From contig NZ_JAQIVH010000055.1 in the NCBI RefSeq assembly GCF_028746185.1, positions 558,001 to 622,000 on the forward strand: DNA of 64,000 nt. Direction: 5' to 3'. Positions 1 to 7,560 of this stretch are shown here, in pieces. The stretch is from Paenibacillus_E qinlingensis. Its GTDB lineage: Bacteria > Bacillota > Bacilli > Paenibacillales > NBRC-103111. Made by a program: the position numbers and the translations under genes. The notes under the pieces were generated by a model. It was not told the origin of the DNA, made no database searches, and saw only the letters and a list, made by a program, of their open reading frames with translations. Numbering within the stretch: the first letter of the stretch is position 1; every line of letters starts with the position of its first letter.

Positions 1-279
1 GAACGTGTTGGAGATGATCTGATTCATCAGATCCCCTCCAACATAGAATTGGATTTGGCCGTCGGTAAGACCAGCTTTCTTCAGTGCAAGCTGAGCGGCT
101 TCTTCTAGCAGCGCTTTCTCCGCTTTTTCCCACGTTTTTTGACCAATTGTCAAATCACCGTGAACGATATCAAAATCCTCATTGAGCGGTCCTTTTCCTT
201 CATCAGGACCCACAACAGTACCTGTTGAAAGAATGACAGGCCGATTCTCGAAAAGCCAGCTTTGGTGTCCCTTCAGCAT
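1..279 (-). CDS. spoVAD: Stage V sporulation protein AD, 5' part
   Basis: This is the N-terminal 93 residues of a SpoVAD protein; the rest lies beyond the window edge. SpoVAD has a thiolase-like fold, binds dipicolinic acid, and works with SpoVAC and SpoVAE in moving Ca-DPA across the inner forespore membrane. The visible part carries SpoVAD-typical stretches: a QSWLFENRPV start, TGTVVGPDEGKGPL, then QKTWEKAE and GGDLMNQI. The ATG at 279 lies four bases beyond the spoVAC stop, with a G-rich ribosome binding site inside the end of spoVAC, so the two are translated together. Identity is by recalled family similarity. Confidence 0.9.
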   Translation of the reverse strand, partial: MLKGHQSWLFENRPVILSTGTVVGPDEGKGPLNEDFDIVHGDLTIGQKTWEKAEKALLEEAAQLALKKAGLTDGQIQFYVGGDLMNQIISNTF

Positions 280-283
280 CTCC

Positions 284-754
284 TCAGCCCCCCGTGAAGA
301 TCAGATGTGCAATCCCTACAAAAAAGGCCGCCACTGTTCCGAAAACGATGACTGAACCTGCTAATTTAAACATGTTACCGCCAACACCGAGAACGAGTCC
401 CTCAGCACGATGCTCAATAGCTGCAGAACAGAGAGAGTTCGCAAACCCGGTAACTGGGACAGAGCTTCCGCCACCTGCCCACTGTGCGATTTTGTCGTAA
501 ATGCCAAAGCTGGTTAAGATCACCGAAATAATAATCATAACAGCAACGGTCGGGTTGCCGGCGGTCTTCTCGGTAAAACCAAAGTAATTAATGAACATAT
601 GCATAAAGCATTCACCGATTAAGCAGATTGTCCCACCTACCAGAAAGGCTCTGCCACAATTTTTGAGTACAGGTCTTTTAGGTTCTTGCTGTTTAGCTAA
701 CTTTTGATACTCCTGTTGTGTCATCGTTAAGTTTTTCTTCTTGTTGTTAGGCAT
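284..754 (-). CDS. spoVAC: Stage V sporulation protein AC
   Basis: The 156-residue membrane protein matches SpoVAC, the proposed channel subunit that lets Ca-DPA into the developing spore and out at germination. A charged N-terminus (MPNNKKKNLT) is followed by the family segment QEYQKLAKQQEPKRP and several hydrophobic segments, with the conserved stretch GGGSSVPVTGFANS in the middle and a glycine-rich final helix. The ATG has a good AGGAG seven bases upstream. It sits 24 bases after the 2Duf-like gene and 4 bases before spoVAD, so all three should be one forespore operon. Confidence 0.93.
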   Translation of the reverse strand: MPNNKKKNLTMTQQEYQKLAKQQEPKRPVLKNCGRAFLVGGTICLIGECFMHMFINYFGFTEKTAGNPTVAVMIIISVILTSFGIYDKIAQWAGGGSSVPVTGFANSLCSAAIEHRAEGLVLGVGGNMFKLAGSVIVFGTVAAFFVGIAHLIFTGG

Positions 755-778
755 GACTTACTCCTATTCCCTCAAAGC

Positions 779-1639
779 CTAAGCTCTGAGAATCGTATGT
801 ACCTGCTGGATAATTTGAGTTAACTGAACGGAACAGCTTTCATACATCTGTTTAGCTTCAGAATTGTTCGTCGTTAATGAGTACAACTCTAGGTCTGCTT
901 CGCATTTCTTCAAGCACGCTAGTACGGCAGGTCGTTCGGTAGATGCTGGTAGGACTAATTGGTCATCAAAAAGGTCAACGGATAATTCACCATGCGTATC
1001 GACCTGTCCAAGAAATACATTTTCTTTGGCCACACCCATCTTTTCAAGTTCTGTTTGCAGCCAACCTCTACTTTTACCAGCTGCAGCTAAGGGCTCATTT
1101 TGAATAACACCATCCATCATAACGGCTTGAGTCGGTTTCTCTATGGCTAGCTTTAGCCCTACATGCTTTGGCGTTAATGGTTGGTTCTCACTCTTCAGTA
1201 GAATACTCAAATCACCGCTGGATTCCAGCATTGCGAATTCCACATCCGCCACTCGAAATACACCTTTCGTACGCAACTGTTCAAGTAATTCATCACCTGT
1301 ATAGCGTTCTTTTTTTAAATTACCTTCTAGAATCTTGCCATCCTTGATGAGAACCCTGCCATTGCCTTCAAACCAGACTCGAAGGGTCTTGCTCTTTAAC
1401 GTCAATATTTCCAGCACTAATGGCACAAGTACCCATATTAGAATCGCGATAACACCATGTACATAATTTGCTTCGACGTCGGTCGAGATGTTCCCGGCCA
1501 AATCCCCAAGCGTTATGCCAATGACATATTCAAAGAAAGTGAGCTGAGAAATTTGTTTTTTACCTAGAATCCGCGTCAATACAAACAGAAATATCAAGGT
1601 ACTTAATGCTCGAATCGCAATAAGTATCCAGTCCGGCAC
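779..1639 (-). CDS. DUF421-DUF1657 fusion membrane protein (2Duf type)
   Basis: This 286-residue protein joins two domains. Residues 1 to about 220 are DUF421 (YetF/YdfR family): three N-terminal membrane helices, the LTFFEYVIGITLGDLAGN signature, and a soluble domain with FRVADVEFAMLESSGDLS. Residues about 232-286 resemble DUF1657, with LKKCEADLELYSLTTNNSEAKQMYESC echoing the separate DUF1657 protein at 1836. The combination matches 2Duf of spoVA2mob operons, which is known to raise spore wet-heat resistance. Translation starts at GTG 1639 behind GGAGGAATGAT. Membership of a spoVA-type operon supports the call. The effect on resistance in this organism is inferred. Confidence 0.85.
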   Translation of the reverse strand: MPDWILIAIRALSTLIFLFVLTRILGKKQISQLTFFEYVIGITLGDLAGNISTDVEANYVHGVIAILIWVLVPLVLEILTLKSKTLRVWFEGNGRVLIKDGKILEGNLKKERYTGDELLEQLRTKGVFRVADVEFAMLESSGDLSILLKSENQPLTPKHVGLKLAIEKPTQAVMMDGVIQNEPLAAAGKSRGWLQTELEKMGVAKENVFLGQVDTHGELSVDLFDDQLVLPASTERPAVLACLKKCEADLELYSLTTNNSEAKQMYESCSVQLTQIIQQVHTILRA

Positions 1640-1674
1640 ATCATTCCTCCCCCTTCTTCAACTTTCAATATCTA

Positions 1675-1704
1675 CATTATGTGTCATTTGAACCCTAACT
1701 ATTA
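1675..1704 (-). promoter_or_regulatory. Candidate sigma-G promoter for the spoVA operon
   Basis: Read on the minus strand, TAATA (1704-1700) is followed after 18 bases by CATAATG (1681-1675). This resembles the forespore sigma-G consensus (gHATR, 18 bases, CATxHTA) with one mismatch in each box. The site lies about 36 bases before the GTG start of the 2Duf-like gene. Sigma-G control is known for spoVA operons, but this assignment rests only on eye matching. Confidence 0.35.
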
Positions 1705-1730
1705 TTGCTCTAAATTGGATTTATTTGTTA

Positions 1731-1760
1731 ACATGTATCAAACACTATGGGGGCATATTA
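1731..1760 (+). promoter_or_regulatory. Candidate sigma-G promoter for the DUF1657 gene
   Basis: ACATG at 1731-1735 and CATATTA at 1754-1760 are separated by 18 bases. The -10 box fits CATxHTA fully and the -35 box fits gHATR at four of five positions. The site is 75 bases before the DUF1657 start codon. Together with the opposite-strand candidate at 1675-1704, it would make the two transcription units a divergent forespore-expressed pair. Confidence 0.4.
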
Positions 1761-1835
1761 ACAACCGCAAACAGGAGAGCACATATGTCGATGATTTGTT
1801 CTCATCCATTATCAAAATTGAGGAGTGTATACGAC

Positions 1836-2042
1836 ATGACAGTAGCATCAGACGTTAAAACCACCTTGGCATCCTTAAAAAGTGCCCAAGCCAGTCTTGA
1901 AACCTTCGCCCTAAGTACACAAAATCAAGAGGCCAAGCAATTATACGAGACAGCTGCCCAATCGACTCAGCAAATCGTTGATCAAGTAGCCAATCGCGTC
2001 CAGCAGTTAGAAAATGAAGAGCCTCAGTACAAAGGTTTTTGA
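1836..2042 (+). CDS. DUF1657 domain protein
   Basis: This 68-residue protein is made almost entirely of one DUF1657 domain: TLASLKSAQASLETFALSTQNQEAKQLYE, then QSTQQIVDQVANRVQQLENEEPQYKGF. It is helical, lacks a signal peptide, and belongs to a family found beside SpoVAC and SpoVAD in spoVA2mob-type operons. The ATG at 1836 is chosen because an AGGAG lies about ten bases upstream and family members begin at this point; the longer frame from 1725 has no comparable site. It is transcribed away from the spoVA operon and ends in a strong hairpin. The biochemical role is unknown. Confidence 0.88.
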   Translation: MTVASDVKTTLASLKSAQASLETFALSTQNQEAKQLYETAAQSTQQIVDQVANRVQQLENEEPQYKGF

Positions 2043-2050
2043 ACGCGAAA

Positions 2051-2086
2051 CAGCCGCTGCGTGAAATGCGCAGCGGCTGTTTTTTC
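2051..2086 (+). terminator. Rho-independent terminator after the DUF1657 gene
   Basis: A perfect 11-bp stem (2051-2061 with 2069-2079), a 7-base loop and a run of T follow the DUF1657 stop codon by eight bases. Confidence 0.93.
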
Positions 2087-2090
2087 TTTT

Positions 2091-2189
2091 TCATATGAAT
2101 AAACAAAGAAATAGGATTAGCAATACAAATAATATGAGTATGAGCAATTTCAGTTGGTCTTTTGGCATGAGTGCTGTCCCTCGTTTCAT
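2091..2189 (-). CDS. Small single-helix membrane peptide
   Basis: This 32-residue frame starts at ATG 2189 behind a near-ideal GGAGGG seven bases upstream. It encodes a short charged head (MKRGTALMPKDQLK) and one continuous hydrophobic helix rich in Leu and Ile that runs to the C-terminus. Such single-helix peptides are common in spore formers, where YjcZ-like examples are known, but no family match is claimed. It lies next to a second small gene on the same strand. Being coding rests on the ribosome binding site and the clean membrane helix. Confidence 0.5.
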   Translation of the reverse strand: MKRGTALMPKDQLKLLILILFVLLILFLCLFI

Positions 2190-2209
2190 TGATATTCCCT
2201 CCGTTACAC

Positions 2210-2350
2210 TCATTGCGGCTGCTGTCCCGAAGCTTTCCTCACTTCATTTGCTAATCGATTAAATTCCTTCTGTGCTTCCGCATCTGAGGTCGCGAAATAG
2301 GCTGCTGATAAGAAAGCTATTATCTTGTTCGCATCTTCAACACTCATCAT
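2210..2350 (-). CDS. Small hypothetical protein, 46 residues
   Basis: The frame starts MMSVEDANKIIAFLSAAYFA and ends KASGQQPQ. Two amphipathic helices seem likely and there is no membrane segment. GGAGG lies nine bases before ATG 2350. The gene sits between the C1 peptidase (upstream on the same strand) and the small membrane peptide, possibly co-transcribed with both. No function is recognised. Confidence 0.55.
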   Translation of the reverse strand: MMSVEDANKIIAFLSAAYFATSDAEAQKEFNRLANEVRKASGQQPQ

Positions 2351-2379
2351 CACAATAGGCCTCCTCTAATAAAACAACT

Positions 2380-3138
2380 TTATTTACCAGTCCAATAATC
2401 AAAAGTTAGTGATTTATTTCTGAAAAAAGAATAAGGAATATAGCAATATCCTGCGTCTCCCCAAGCCGTTCCCCATGAATTTCGGGCGATAATAACGCCT
2501 TTTCCTTTTTCCTTACCATCCTTATAGCCAACTGCAAGCAGTGCATGACCGCCTAGTAGTCTTTCCTTTTTCCGATTCGGATAGGGGATTTTACCCGTCT
2601 TAGCAGCTGTCTTATTCTCAAATGAGGCATACAGCCAAATGCCAAATACATCAGGTGAGCCATCTGCAAGCGCAGCCTTCATCCCTGCTAAATCATGAAT
2701 CCGATGATAGCCTTCAATGCGATAATATCTAGCAAGTGACTCCGCTTGATAATCCGGTGTTTCTTTAAAATTTGCAATCTTATACGGCCATACTTCCTCT
2801 GGACATACGCCAGTTTTCTGCAACACTTTCATACCATCGCGGATTGTCGCCCCTGCATCAAGCTCTACCGTATTTTCTAACTCACGTTCATGCCAGTAAT
2901 GAAAAAGACGTGATAACCTCATTGGATTCTCTTCTTCGGATCGCAGCCAATACTCTCTCAGACCACTTACAATGGCATTCGACGTGCATGAACCTAAAGA
3001 ACCTTGGTTGACAACGGGCGAAAGTTTACCCCGCAAATCGATTTGCCCCGGCAGTTGTGATTCCCGAATATAATTGACACTCCTGTATGTGAAATCACGA
3101 AAATCGCGAGGGTCTTGTTTGACTGTATATTTCCGCAT
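2380..3138 (-). CDS. C1-family (papain-like) cysteine peptidase
   Basis: This 252-residue protein has the papain-family active site in order: the oxyanion Gln and catalytic Cys in NQGSLGSCTSNAI (near residue 50), the His in LLGGHALLAVGY, and the Asn in ARNSWGTAWGDAGYCYIPY. The N-terminus (RKYTVKQDPRDFRDF) looks like a very short propeptide, and there is no signal peptide, so it is probably cytoplasmic or released another way. Bacterial members of this form are poorly characterised. The ATG at 3138 has AGGAGG upstream. The all-intact catalytic set argues for an active peptidase. Confidence 0.87.
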   Translation of the reverse strand: MRKYTVKQDPRDFRDFTYRSVNYIRESQLPGQIDLRGKLSPVVNQGSLGSCTSNAIVSGLREYWLRSEEENPMRLSRLFHYWHERELENTVELDAGATIRDGMKVLQKTGVCPEEVWPYKIANFKETPDYQAESLARYYRIEGYHRIHDLAGMKAALADGSPDVFGIWLYASFENKTAAKTGKIPYPNRKKERLLGGHALLAVGYKDGKEKGKGVIIARNSWGTAWGDAGYCYIPYSFFRNKSLTFDYWTGK

Positions 3139-3204
3139 ACCTGTACCTCCTAAGAAGCCTAATCGCTGAGTACTCCAGTGTATTCACCCATAGGCAGGAG
3201 CGTG

Positions 3205-3243
3205 CAAAAAAGAGCCCGACTTCAGAAACGAAGTTCGAGCTCT
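3205..3243 (-). terminator. Terminator after the DUF6081-like gene
   Basis: On the minus strand an imperfect hairpin (GAGCTCGAACTTC pairing with GAAGTCGGGCTC) is followed by a T run. It lies 15 bases past the stop codon of the gene at 3258-3986. Confidence 0.8.
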
Positions 3244-3257
3244 TCATGTATGCCTTC

Positions 3258-3986
3258 TTATTCCGCTATTGTAACCGTCACAGGCGACCACTCGCCTATA
3301 ATCGTCTGACCATGTAAGGAGACACTACCTTGCGGTGTCAAATCCTTCTCCGTCATCATGCCTAGGGCAACTGTGAAGCGATTGAATTTGATCGGTACAT
3401 GCTTCTCACGTCGCACTTCCTCGCCATTCACATAGAAAATGACTTCGTCATTGCCGCGGTGATACGTAATTTTGTACGTGTTGAATTCTCGTGGTTGGAA
3501 ATTCGTTTCCTCTTTGAAAATACAGAAGAATCGCGTTTTGTCCGTCTCTGGAACTTGTACGCCTGGAAATGGAAGTACGGCATATACACTCGCATATTTG
3601 TCGTTTCCAGCAAAGAAATCCAGCGCTGCCCCTGTTGTAAAATCAAGCAAATTCAAAGAGACAAAGCCATCATATAAATCGTTCGGCTCTGTGTTCTGCG
3701 TGCGAGCGCGGATTTGCAGCTCGAAGGAAATTTCTCCTTCTTCAGGTACCTCAACATCTTGAGCTGAATAATACATATGTTTGGCGTTATCTAGAAATTG
3801 TACATAGTCATTTTTGCGGCTAAGCGGTGCACGGGCATATAGAATGCCATTCCGAACAATAATCGTCGCATTCGGCTCTCTGAATTCCCAGAAGGAGCCA
3901 TCTGGCATCGGGAATCCACCTATTTTCCAAACTTCACCCTCAGATAAGATGGTATGAAAATCACCTATTGTGAATTGTTTGCTCAT
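3258..3986 (-). CDS. DUF6081-like protein, probable beta-sandwich
   Basis: This 242-residue soluble protein is rich in beta strands and aromatic residues, with stretches such as GGFPMPDGSFWEFREPNATI and EEGEISFELQIRARTQNTEPNDLYDGFVS. It resembles proteins annotated DUF6081, which probably have a concanavalin-like jelly-roll fold. There is no signal peptide or membrane segment. ATG 3986 follows a GAGGT site. The gene stands alone between terminators. No enzymatic function can be assigned from the sequence, and the family name is from memory of similar sequences. Confidence 0.65.
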   Translation of the reverse strand: MSKQFTIGDFHTILSEGEVWKIGGFPMPDGSFWEFREPNATIIVRNGILYARAPLSRKNDYVQFLDNAKHMYYSAQDVEVPEEGEISFELQIRARTQNTEPNDLYDGFVSLNLLDFTTGAALDFFAGNDKYASVYAVLPFPGVQVPETDKTRFFCIFKEETNFQPREFNTYKITYHRGNDEVIFYVNGEEVRREKHVPIKFNRFTVALGMMTEKDLTPQGSVSLHGQTIIGEWSPVTVTIAE

Positions 3987-4019
3987 CGCTTATGACCTCA
4001 CTTTGTTGTGATATATTTT

Positions 4020-4946
4020 TTATTGAAAAATAGCTTTGACGACCAATGCGAGCATCATGATCAAACCGCCTCTTGTTGTTGCTTTTAGGGAAGCACCCAT
4101 TAATGGCAGATAAGCGGGAGAAGGATTCTCTGACTTCAAATTACGATATACCCGATAAAATGGTACGGCTGTCACTAATGCAAGAAGGGCATAGTAAGGA
4201 AACACACCCATAACAACGCACAAAATCAATGCCAAGTAGGATAATACAAATAAAAATTTAGAAAATACGAGTGCTCGTTTCTCGCCCCAGACAACAACTA
4301 GCGTTCGCTTACCCGCACTTTGATCTGATTTCCAGTGAAGGAAATGATGATTAAATAGAATTAAAGTCGTCAATAAGCCGATTGGCAAAGATAGCAAAAT
4401 AGGCCGATAATCTACCTGCATGGTCTGCACATAATAACTGCCTAAAGTAGGTAGTACACCAAACGAAAGTAATATCGCAATTTCACTATATCCTTTGCCG
4501 CGATAGCCAAATTTAATAGGCGGGGCCACATAGAAGTAGGCAATCAAAGCACCTAAACCTCCGAAAACAAGTACGAGCCAGCCGCTGCTAACGCTTAAGA
4601 TAAGACCGCAAATAAGAGCTATAGCAAATAGTGACCATGTCAAAAAACTAAACGTTCGCTCTGATATGGTACCATTAGCAAGAAACCCTGAATTCGTCGA
4701 AATTGTTGAAGCAGTTTCCCTGGCTGCCGTATCAATGCCATTACGAAAATCCCATAAGTCATTAATCATATTCGAGAATAAGTGTGCAGCGATGGACCCA
4801 ATGAAGGTTAAAATAAATAAGATCGGATGAAATGTATCGTTCCAAACGATTGCTCCTAATCCACCTAAAACGACAGGAATAACCATCACTGGAATAACCC
4901 GAAATCGTGATGCTTTCAATAATAATGTGAAGTTGAGGTTATTCAT
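4020..4946 (-). CDS. UbiA-family prenyltransferase (MenA-like)
   Basis: The 308-residue protein is built of about eight to nine membrane helices and carries both Asp-rich UbiA motifs: NMINDLWDFRNGIDT near residue 60 and DQSAGKRTLVVVWG near residue 210. These bind prenyl diphosphate and magnesium. The second motif with KRTL is typical of 1,4-dihydroxy-2-naphthoate polyprenyltransferase (MenA, menaquinone synthesis), but other UbiA enzymes share it, and no men gene is nearby. ATG 4946 has AAAGGGA upstream. The general class is secure; the exact substrate is not. Confidence 0.82.
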   Translation of the reverse strand: MNNLNFTLLLKASRFRVIPVMVIPVVLGGLGAIVWNDTFHPILFILTFIGSIAAHLFSNMINDLWDFRNGIDTAARETASTISTNSGFLANGTISERTFSFLTWSLFAIALICGLILSVSSGWLVLVFGGLGALIAYFYVAPPIKFGYRGKGYSEIAILLSFGVLPTLGSYYVQTMQVDYRPILLSLPIGLLTTLILFNHHFLHWKSDQSAGKRTLVVVWGEKRALVFSKFLFVLSYLALILCVVMGVFPYYALLALVTAVPFYRVYRNLKSENPSPAYLPLMGASLKATTRGGLIMMLALVVKAIFQ

Positions 4947-5074
4947 TTCTCACGTCCCTTTCAACGTACATTGCTCTGCTATTCATACTATCCCAATCCT
5001 AGTAGCACTTCAAGTAGGTTTCTATTCCCCAAGAACCACAGTATTCCAGCTCTGGTAAATAGTCCGAAAACAAA

Positions 5075-5110
5075 ACAAGGATGCTAGAGTAATCTCTAGG
5101 CATCCTTGTT
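5075..5110 (-). terminator. Terminator after rhaM
   Basis: ACAAGGATGCTAGAG at 5075-5089 pairs with CTCTAGGCATCCTTGT near 5094-5109, with one bulge. On the minus strand T-rich sequence follows. It lies 11 bases beyond the rhaM stop codon. Confidence 0.85.
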
Positions 5111-5120
5111 CTTATCTCAC

Positions 5121-5447
5121 TTATTTTAGATAGAAAACCTCACGCATCGGCGTAATTGGAACAGCTTCACGGAAATCGAAGGATCCTACAACCATTTTGG
5201 AAGTAATGGCATTCCAGCGATTACATGCTTCACTCTCAGCGAGGTAGGCGAAAGCAGCCTCTACATCATCACACAAAAATACATAGAAAAACTGCGCGCC
5301 ATTTTGAAAAATGGAGTAATCTCGGAATCCCGCTTTACTATGCTCCTCCATAATCTCTGGCCAAGGAGCCAAGTGCATCTTCACATATTCCTCAAGATCT
5401 TCTTCGCGAATCGTCCATGTCCAAGCAAATTTACCGCTATTTTGCAT
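5121..5447 (-). CDS. rhaM: L-rhamnose mutarotase
   Basis: This 108-residue alpha/beta protein matches RhaM, which interconverts the alpha and beta anomers of L-rhamnose. Typical features are the early YVKMHLAPWPEIMEEHSKAGFRDYSIF segment containing the conserved His, and CNRWNAITSKMV near the centre. It lies next to kdgF and a GH4 alpha-galacturonidase. Rhamnose plus galacturonate handling points to rhamnogalacturonan I breakdown, although rhaA and rhaB are not in the window. The start at 5447 has GGAAGGG upstream. Confidence 0.88.
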   Translation of the reverse strand: MQNSGKFAWTWTIREEDLEEYVKMHLAPWPEIMEEHSKAGFRDYSIFQNGAQFFYVFLCDDVEAAFAYLAESEACNRWNAITSKMVVGSFDFREAVPITPMREVFYLK

Positions 5448-5498
5448 AAGGCTCAGCCCTTCCTTTATCGTTTATGGTAGAGTTGCGGACGCAACTGG

Positions 5499-5816
5499 TT
5501 ATCGTTTCACCAAATCTTCGCGAATCGGTGTAAATACATCTAAGAGTGCTGAATCTTCCAATGCGGTAACACCATGCTTAGCACCACTTGGTATATAAAT
5601 CGTTTGGCCTTGTTCAATAACTGTAACAACACCATCGATTGTGAATTCGATTTTGCCTTTCAAGCAATATGACATTTGCTCGTGAACATGACTGTGCTGA
5701 TAGCCAATTGCTCCTGGTTCAAAGTGAACCTCCATCATCATTAAACCTACTTCTGCTTTCAAAATACAACGAGTCACGCCTGGTTCCGCAGCTTCCCATA
5801 CGCCAATATTAGACAT
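5499..5816 (-). CDS. kdgF: Cupin protein, KdgF-type pectin pathway enzyme
   Basis: This 105-residue single-domain cupin has the metal-binding pattern QHSHVHEQMSYCLKGKIEF and the closing stretch YIPSGAKHGVTALEDSALLDVFTPIREDLVK. The latter closely matches KdgF, the cupin that opens 4,5-unsaturated galacturonate to the linear keto form used by KduI. The kduI and kduD genes 3-6 kb away and the adjacent GH4 alpha-galacturonidase fit this step. ATG 5816 has GAAAGGGG upstream. A hairpin and a TATAAT-like box with the local AraC motif lie just upstream. A generic cupin is the alternative. Confidence 0.8.
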   Translation of the reverse strand: MSNIGVWEAAEPGVTRCILKAEVGLMMMEVHFEPGAIGYQHSHVHEQMSYCLKGKIEFTIDGVVTVIEQGQTIYIPSGAKHGVTALEDSALLDVFTPIREDLVKR

Positions 5817-5860
5817 CTGACTTTCCCCTTTCGTAATAAAACGCTTCCAGCTCCAAATGA

Positions 5861-5887
5861 AAAAAGAAGGACCGCAAGCGGCCCTTC
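5861..5887 (-). terminator. Terminator after the GH4 gene or hairpin in the kdgF leader
   Basis: GAAGGACCGC pairs with GCGGCCCTTC (one A-C mismatch), followed on the minus strand by a T-rich tract. It lies about 60 bases past the GH4 stop codon and 50 bases before the kdgF start. If the TATAAT-like box at 5900-5905 is real, this hairpin would also sit at the very 5' end of the kdgF transcript. Confidence 0.75.
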
Positions 5888-5899
5888 ACTTACTCACTA

Positions 5900-5928
5900 A
5901 TTATACCCGAAAAGAACCCATATGAACA
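5900..5928 (-). promoter_or_regulatory. Possible activator-dependent kdgF promoter with TGTTCATATGG motif
   Basis: On the minus strand TATAAT (5905-5900) is preceded after 17 bases by TGTTCA in the -35 position. That hexamer is the start of TGTTCATATGG (5928-5918), an 11-mer found exactly once more, at 8491-8501 before the AraC gene. A poor -35 overlapped by a repeated motif suits an AraC-type activator. The hairpin directly downstream is a complication. Confidence 0.4.
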
Positions 5929-5948
5929 TACTTGAAAATAAACGAACC

Positions 5949-7454
5949 TCACGCCGTAGTCGTCGCGCGATCCTTCCCTTTGTCCGCTTCCCCTGCGTTC
6001 TTGTTGGCGGCTTCACGATCCTGCTGCATATCGGCGACTGTTTTCACCTTCACACGAGCAGCCCCTTCATAGTCACGCGTCGGAATGAGGTTTCCTGCTG
6101 CAAGACGCTGTTTGGCTTCAGCAATCGCTGCACCATATTGCGGTAACCACGCCTCTTGGGCAACTAGCATCTCGTCTACCATTTGCCAAATTTCCTTCGG
6201 ATTGCAGACAGCTCCAACGAGTGGATCCATCATAAAGGCTTGACGCAACAGCTGATCATCCCCATGCACAGCCGCCTCTACAGCTAAACGCTGAACAGAA
6301 ATGCTAACATTACACACCGCCGCTGGCCCCAATGGCAGATCACCAACATGCGGCATCGAGATACCATTACGATCGACATAGCCTGGCGCTTCAATAATCG
6401 CATCATCCGGCAAATTCGAGATCACACCTTTATTGACCAAATTGAAATGCCCACGATAGACGCGGCCTGTTTCTAATCCTTCGATAATATAAGAGCCATG
6501 CTCTTCACTTCGTTTCTCGCTCGCAAAGACGAATGCGGGATCTTTCATCCAGTTCGGAAAATCTGTCTCAAACCAACGTCGTCCCTCCGTGCACACACGT
6601 AAGTATCCGCCTGTTTCACCATTAATCCAAGACCCCATATCAATCCAATCCCCAATTTCACTTGCCCGTTTCCGATACCACGGAACATATTCACTCAAAT
6701 GTCCATTGGACTCGGTGCTATAGTAGCCAAAGCGGCGCAGCATATCGATACGAACCTTCTCTGTTCGTGCATATTCGGCATGATTTTCAAATGCTTCTAA
6801 TAAGCCTGCTGTCAAATCTTTCCCTTCATGTGAAGCTTGGATATACCAGGTTTGATGGTTAATGCCAGCACATATAATATCCACGTCTTTCTTATCCAAG
6901 CCATAAACATCTGCGATTTGATGATGGCCATGCTGGACACCGTGACAAAGTCCAATCGTACGTACACCGCCGTATTTATTACAAGCCCATGTCAACATCG
7001 CCATCGGGTTCGCGTAATTCAACAATGTGACATCTGGCGCAGCAACCTCGCGGATATCTTGGCAAATGCGAAGCATTTCAGATATGCCACGTTGACCGTA
7101 CATGATGCCCCCTGCACACAATGTATCACCAACGCATTGATCCACACCATATTTCAAAGGAATGTCCACATCTGTTGCAAAAGCCTCTAGACCGCCTACA
7201 CGTATTGTGCAAAGCACATACTTGGCCCCTTCCAATGCTTCCCTGCGATCCGTCGTCGCTTGAATCTGAATCGATAAGCCATTCTCATGAATGTCACGTT
7301 GACATAGCTCCGTCACCATCTCTAAATTGTGTGGGTTAATGTCTGTAAAAGCCACTTGGATATTATGAAATTCGGGTACAGCTAATAAATCTCTAAGTAG
7401 TCCACGTGTGAAACCAATACTGCCTGCGCCAATGAATGCTACCTTAAATGTCAT
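5949..7454 (-). CDS. GH4 family glycosidase, probable alpha-galacturonidase
   Basis: This 501-residue protein has the GH4 layout: an N-terminal Rossmann fold with FIGAGSIGFTR for NAD, FTDIN binding the adenosine ribose, the substrate loop NYANPMAMLTWAC, and the metal ligands in GLCHGVQHGHHQ and GINHQTWY. GH4 enzymes use NAD, manganese and a redox-elimination mechanism. The match to LplD-like alpha-galacturonidases and the kdgF, rhaM, kduI and kduD neighbours favour release of galacturonate from pectic oligosaccharides. ATG 7454 is preferred over the upstream Met because GAGAGGG lies eight bases before it. A strong cre-like site lies upstream. Alpha-glucosidase or galactosidase activity is the alternative. 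Confidence 0.83.
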   Translation of the reverse strand: MTFKVAFIGAGSIGFTRGLLRDLLAVPEFHNIQVAFTDINPHNLEMVTELCQRDIHENGLSIQIQATTDRREALEGAKYVLCTIRVGGLEAFATDVDIPLKYGVDQCVGDTLCAGGIMYGQRGISEMLRICQDIREVAAPDVTLLNYANPMAMLTWACNKYGGVRTIGLCHGVQHGHHQIADVYGLDKKDVDIICAGINHQTWYIQASHEGKDLTAGLLEAFENHAEYARTEKVRIDMLRRFGYYSTESNGHLSEYVPWYRKRASEIGDWIDMGSWINGETGGYLRVCTEGRRWFETDFPNWMKDPAFVFASEKRSEEHGSYIIEGLETGRVYRGHFNLVNKGVISNLPDDAIIEAPGYVDRNGISMPHVGDLPLGPAAVCNVSISVQRLAVEAAVHGDDQLLRQAFMMDPLVGAVCNPKEIWQMVDEMLVAQEAWLPQYGAAIAEAKQRLAAGNLIPTRDYEGAARVKVKTVADMQQDREAANKNAGEADKGKDRATTTA

Positions 7455-7509
7455 ATTTATCGCCCTCTCTATCACTTCGTCTATGCTTCACATTGTACCA
7501 AGCAAAGAG

Positions 7510-7523
7510 AGAAAACGTTATCA
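7510..7523. promoter_or_regulatory. cre-like site (catabolite repression) upstream of the GH4 gene
   Basis: AGAAAACGTTATCA matches 13 of 14 positions of the Bacillus cre consensus TGWNANCGNTNWCA. It lies 56-69 bases before the GH4 start, in the gap after the AraC gene, where CcpA binding would block transcription. This fits glucose repression of a pectin-use gene. Confidence 0.6.
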
Positions 7524-7560
7524 AATTTCTAACTACTTCACACCCCAATTGTCAAAAATC

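Noticed and set aside
5836..5849. cre site in the kdgF leader
   Set aside because: ATAAAACGCTTCCA matches only 11 of 14 consensus positions.
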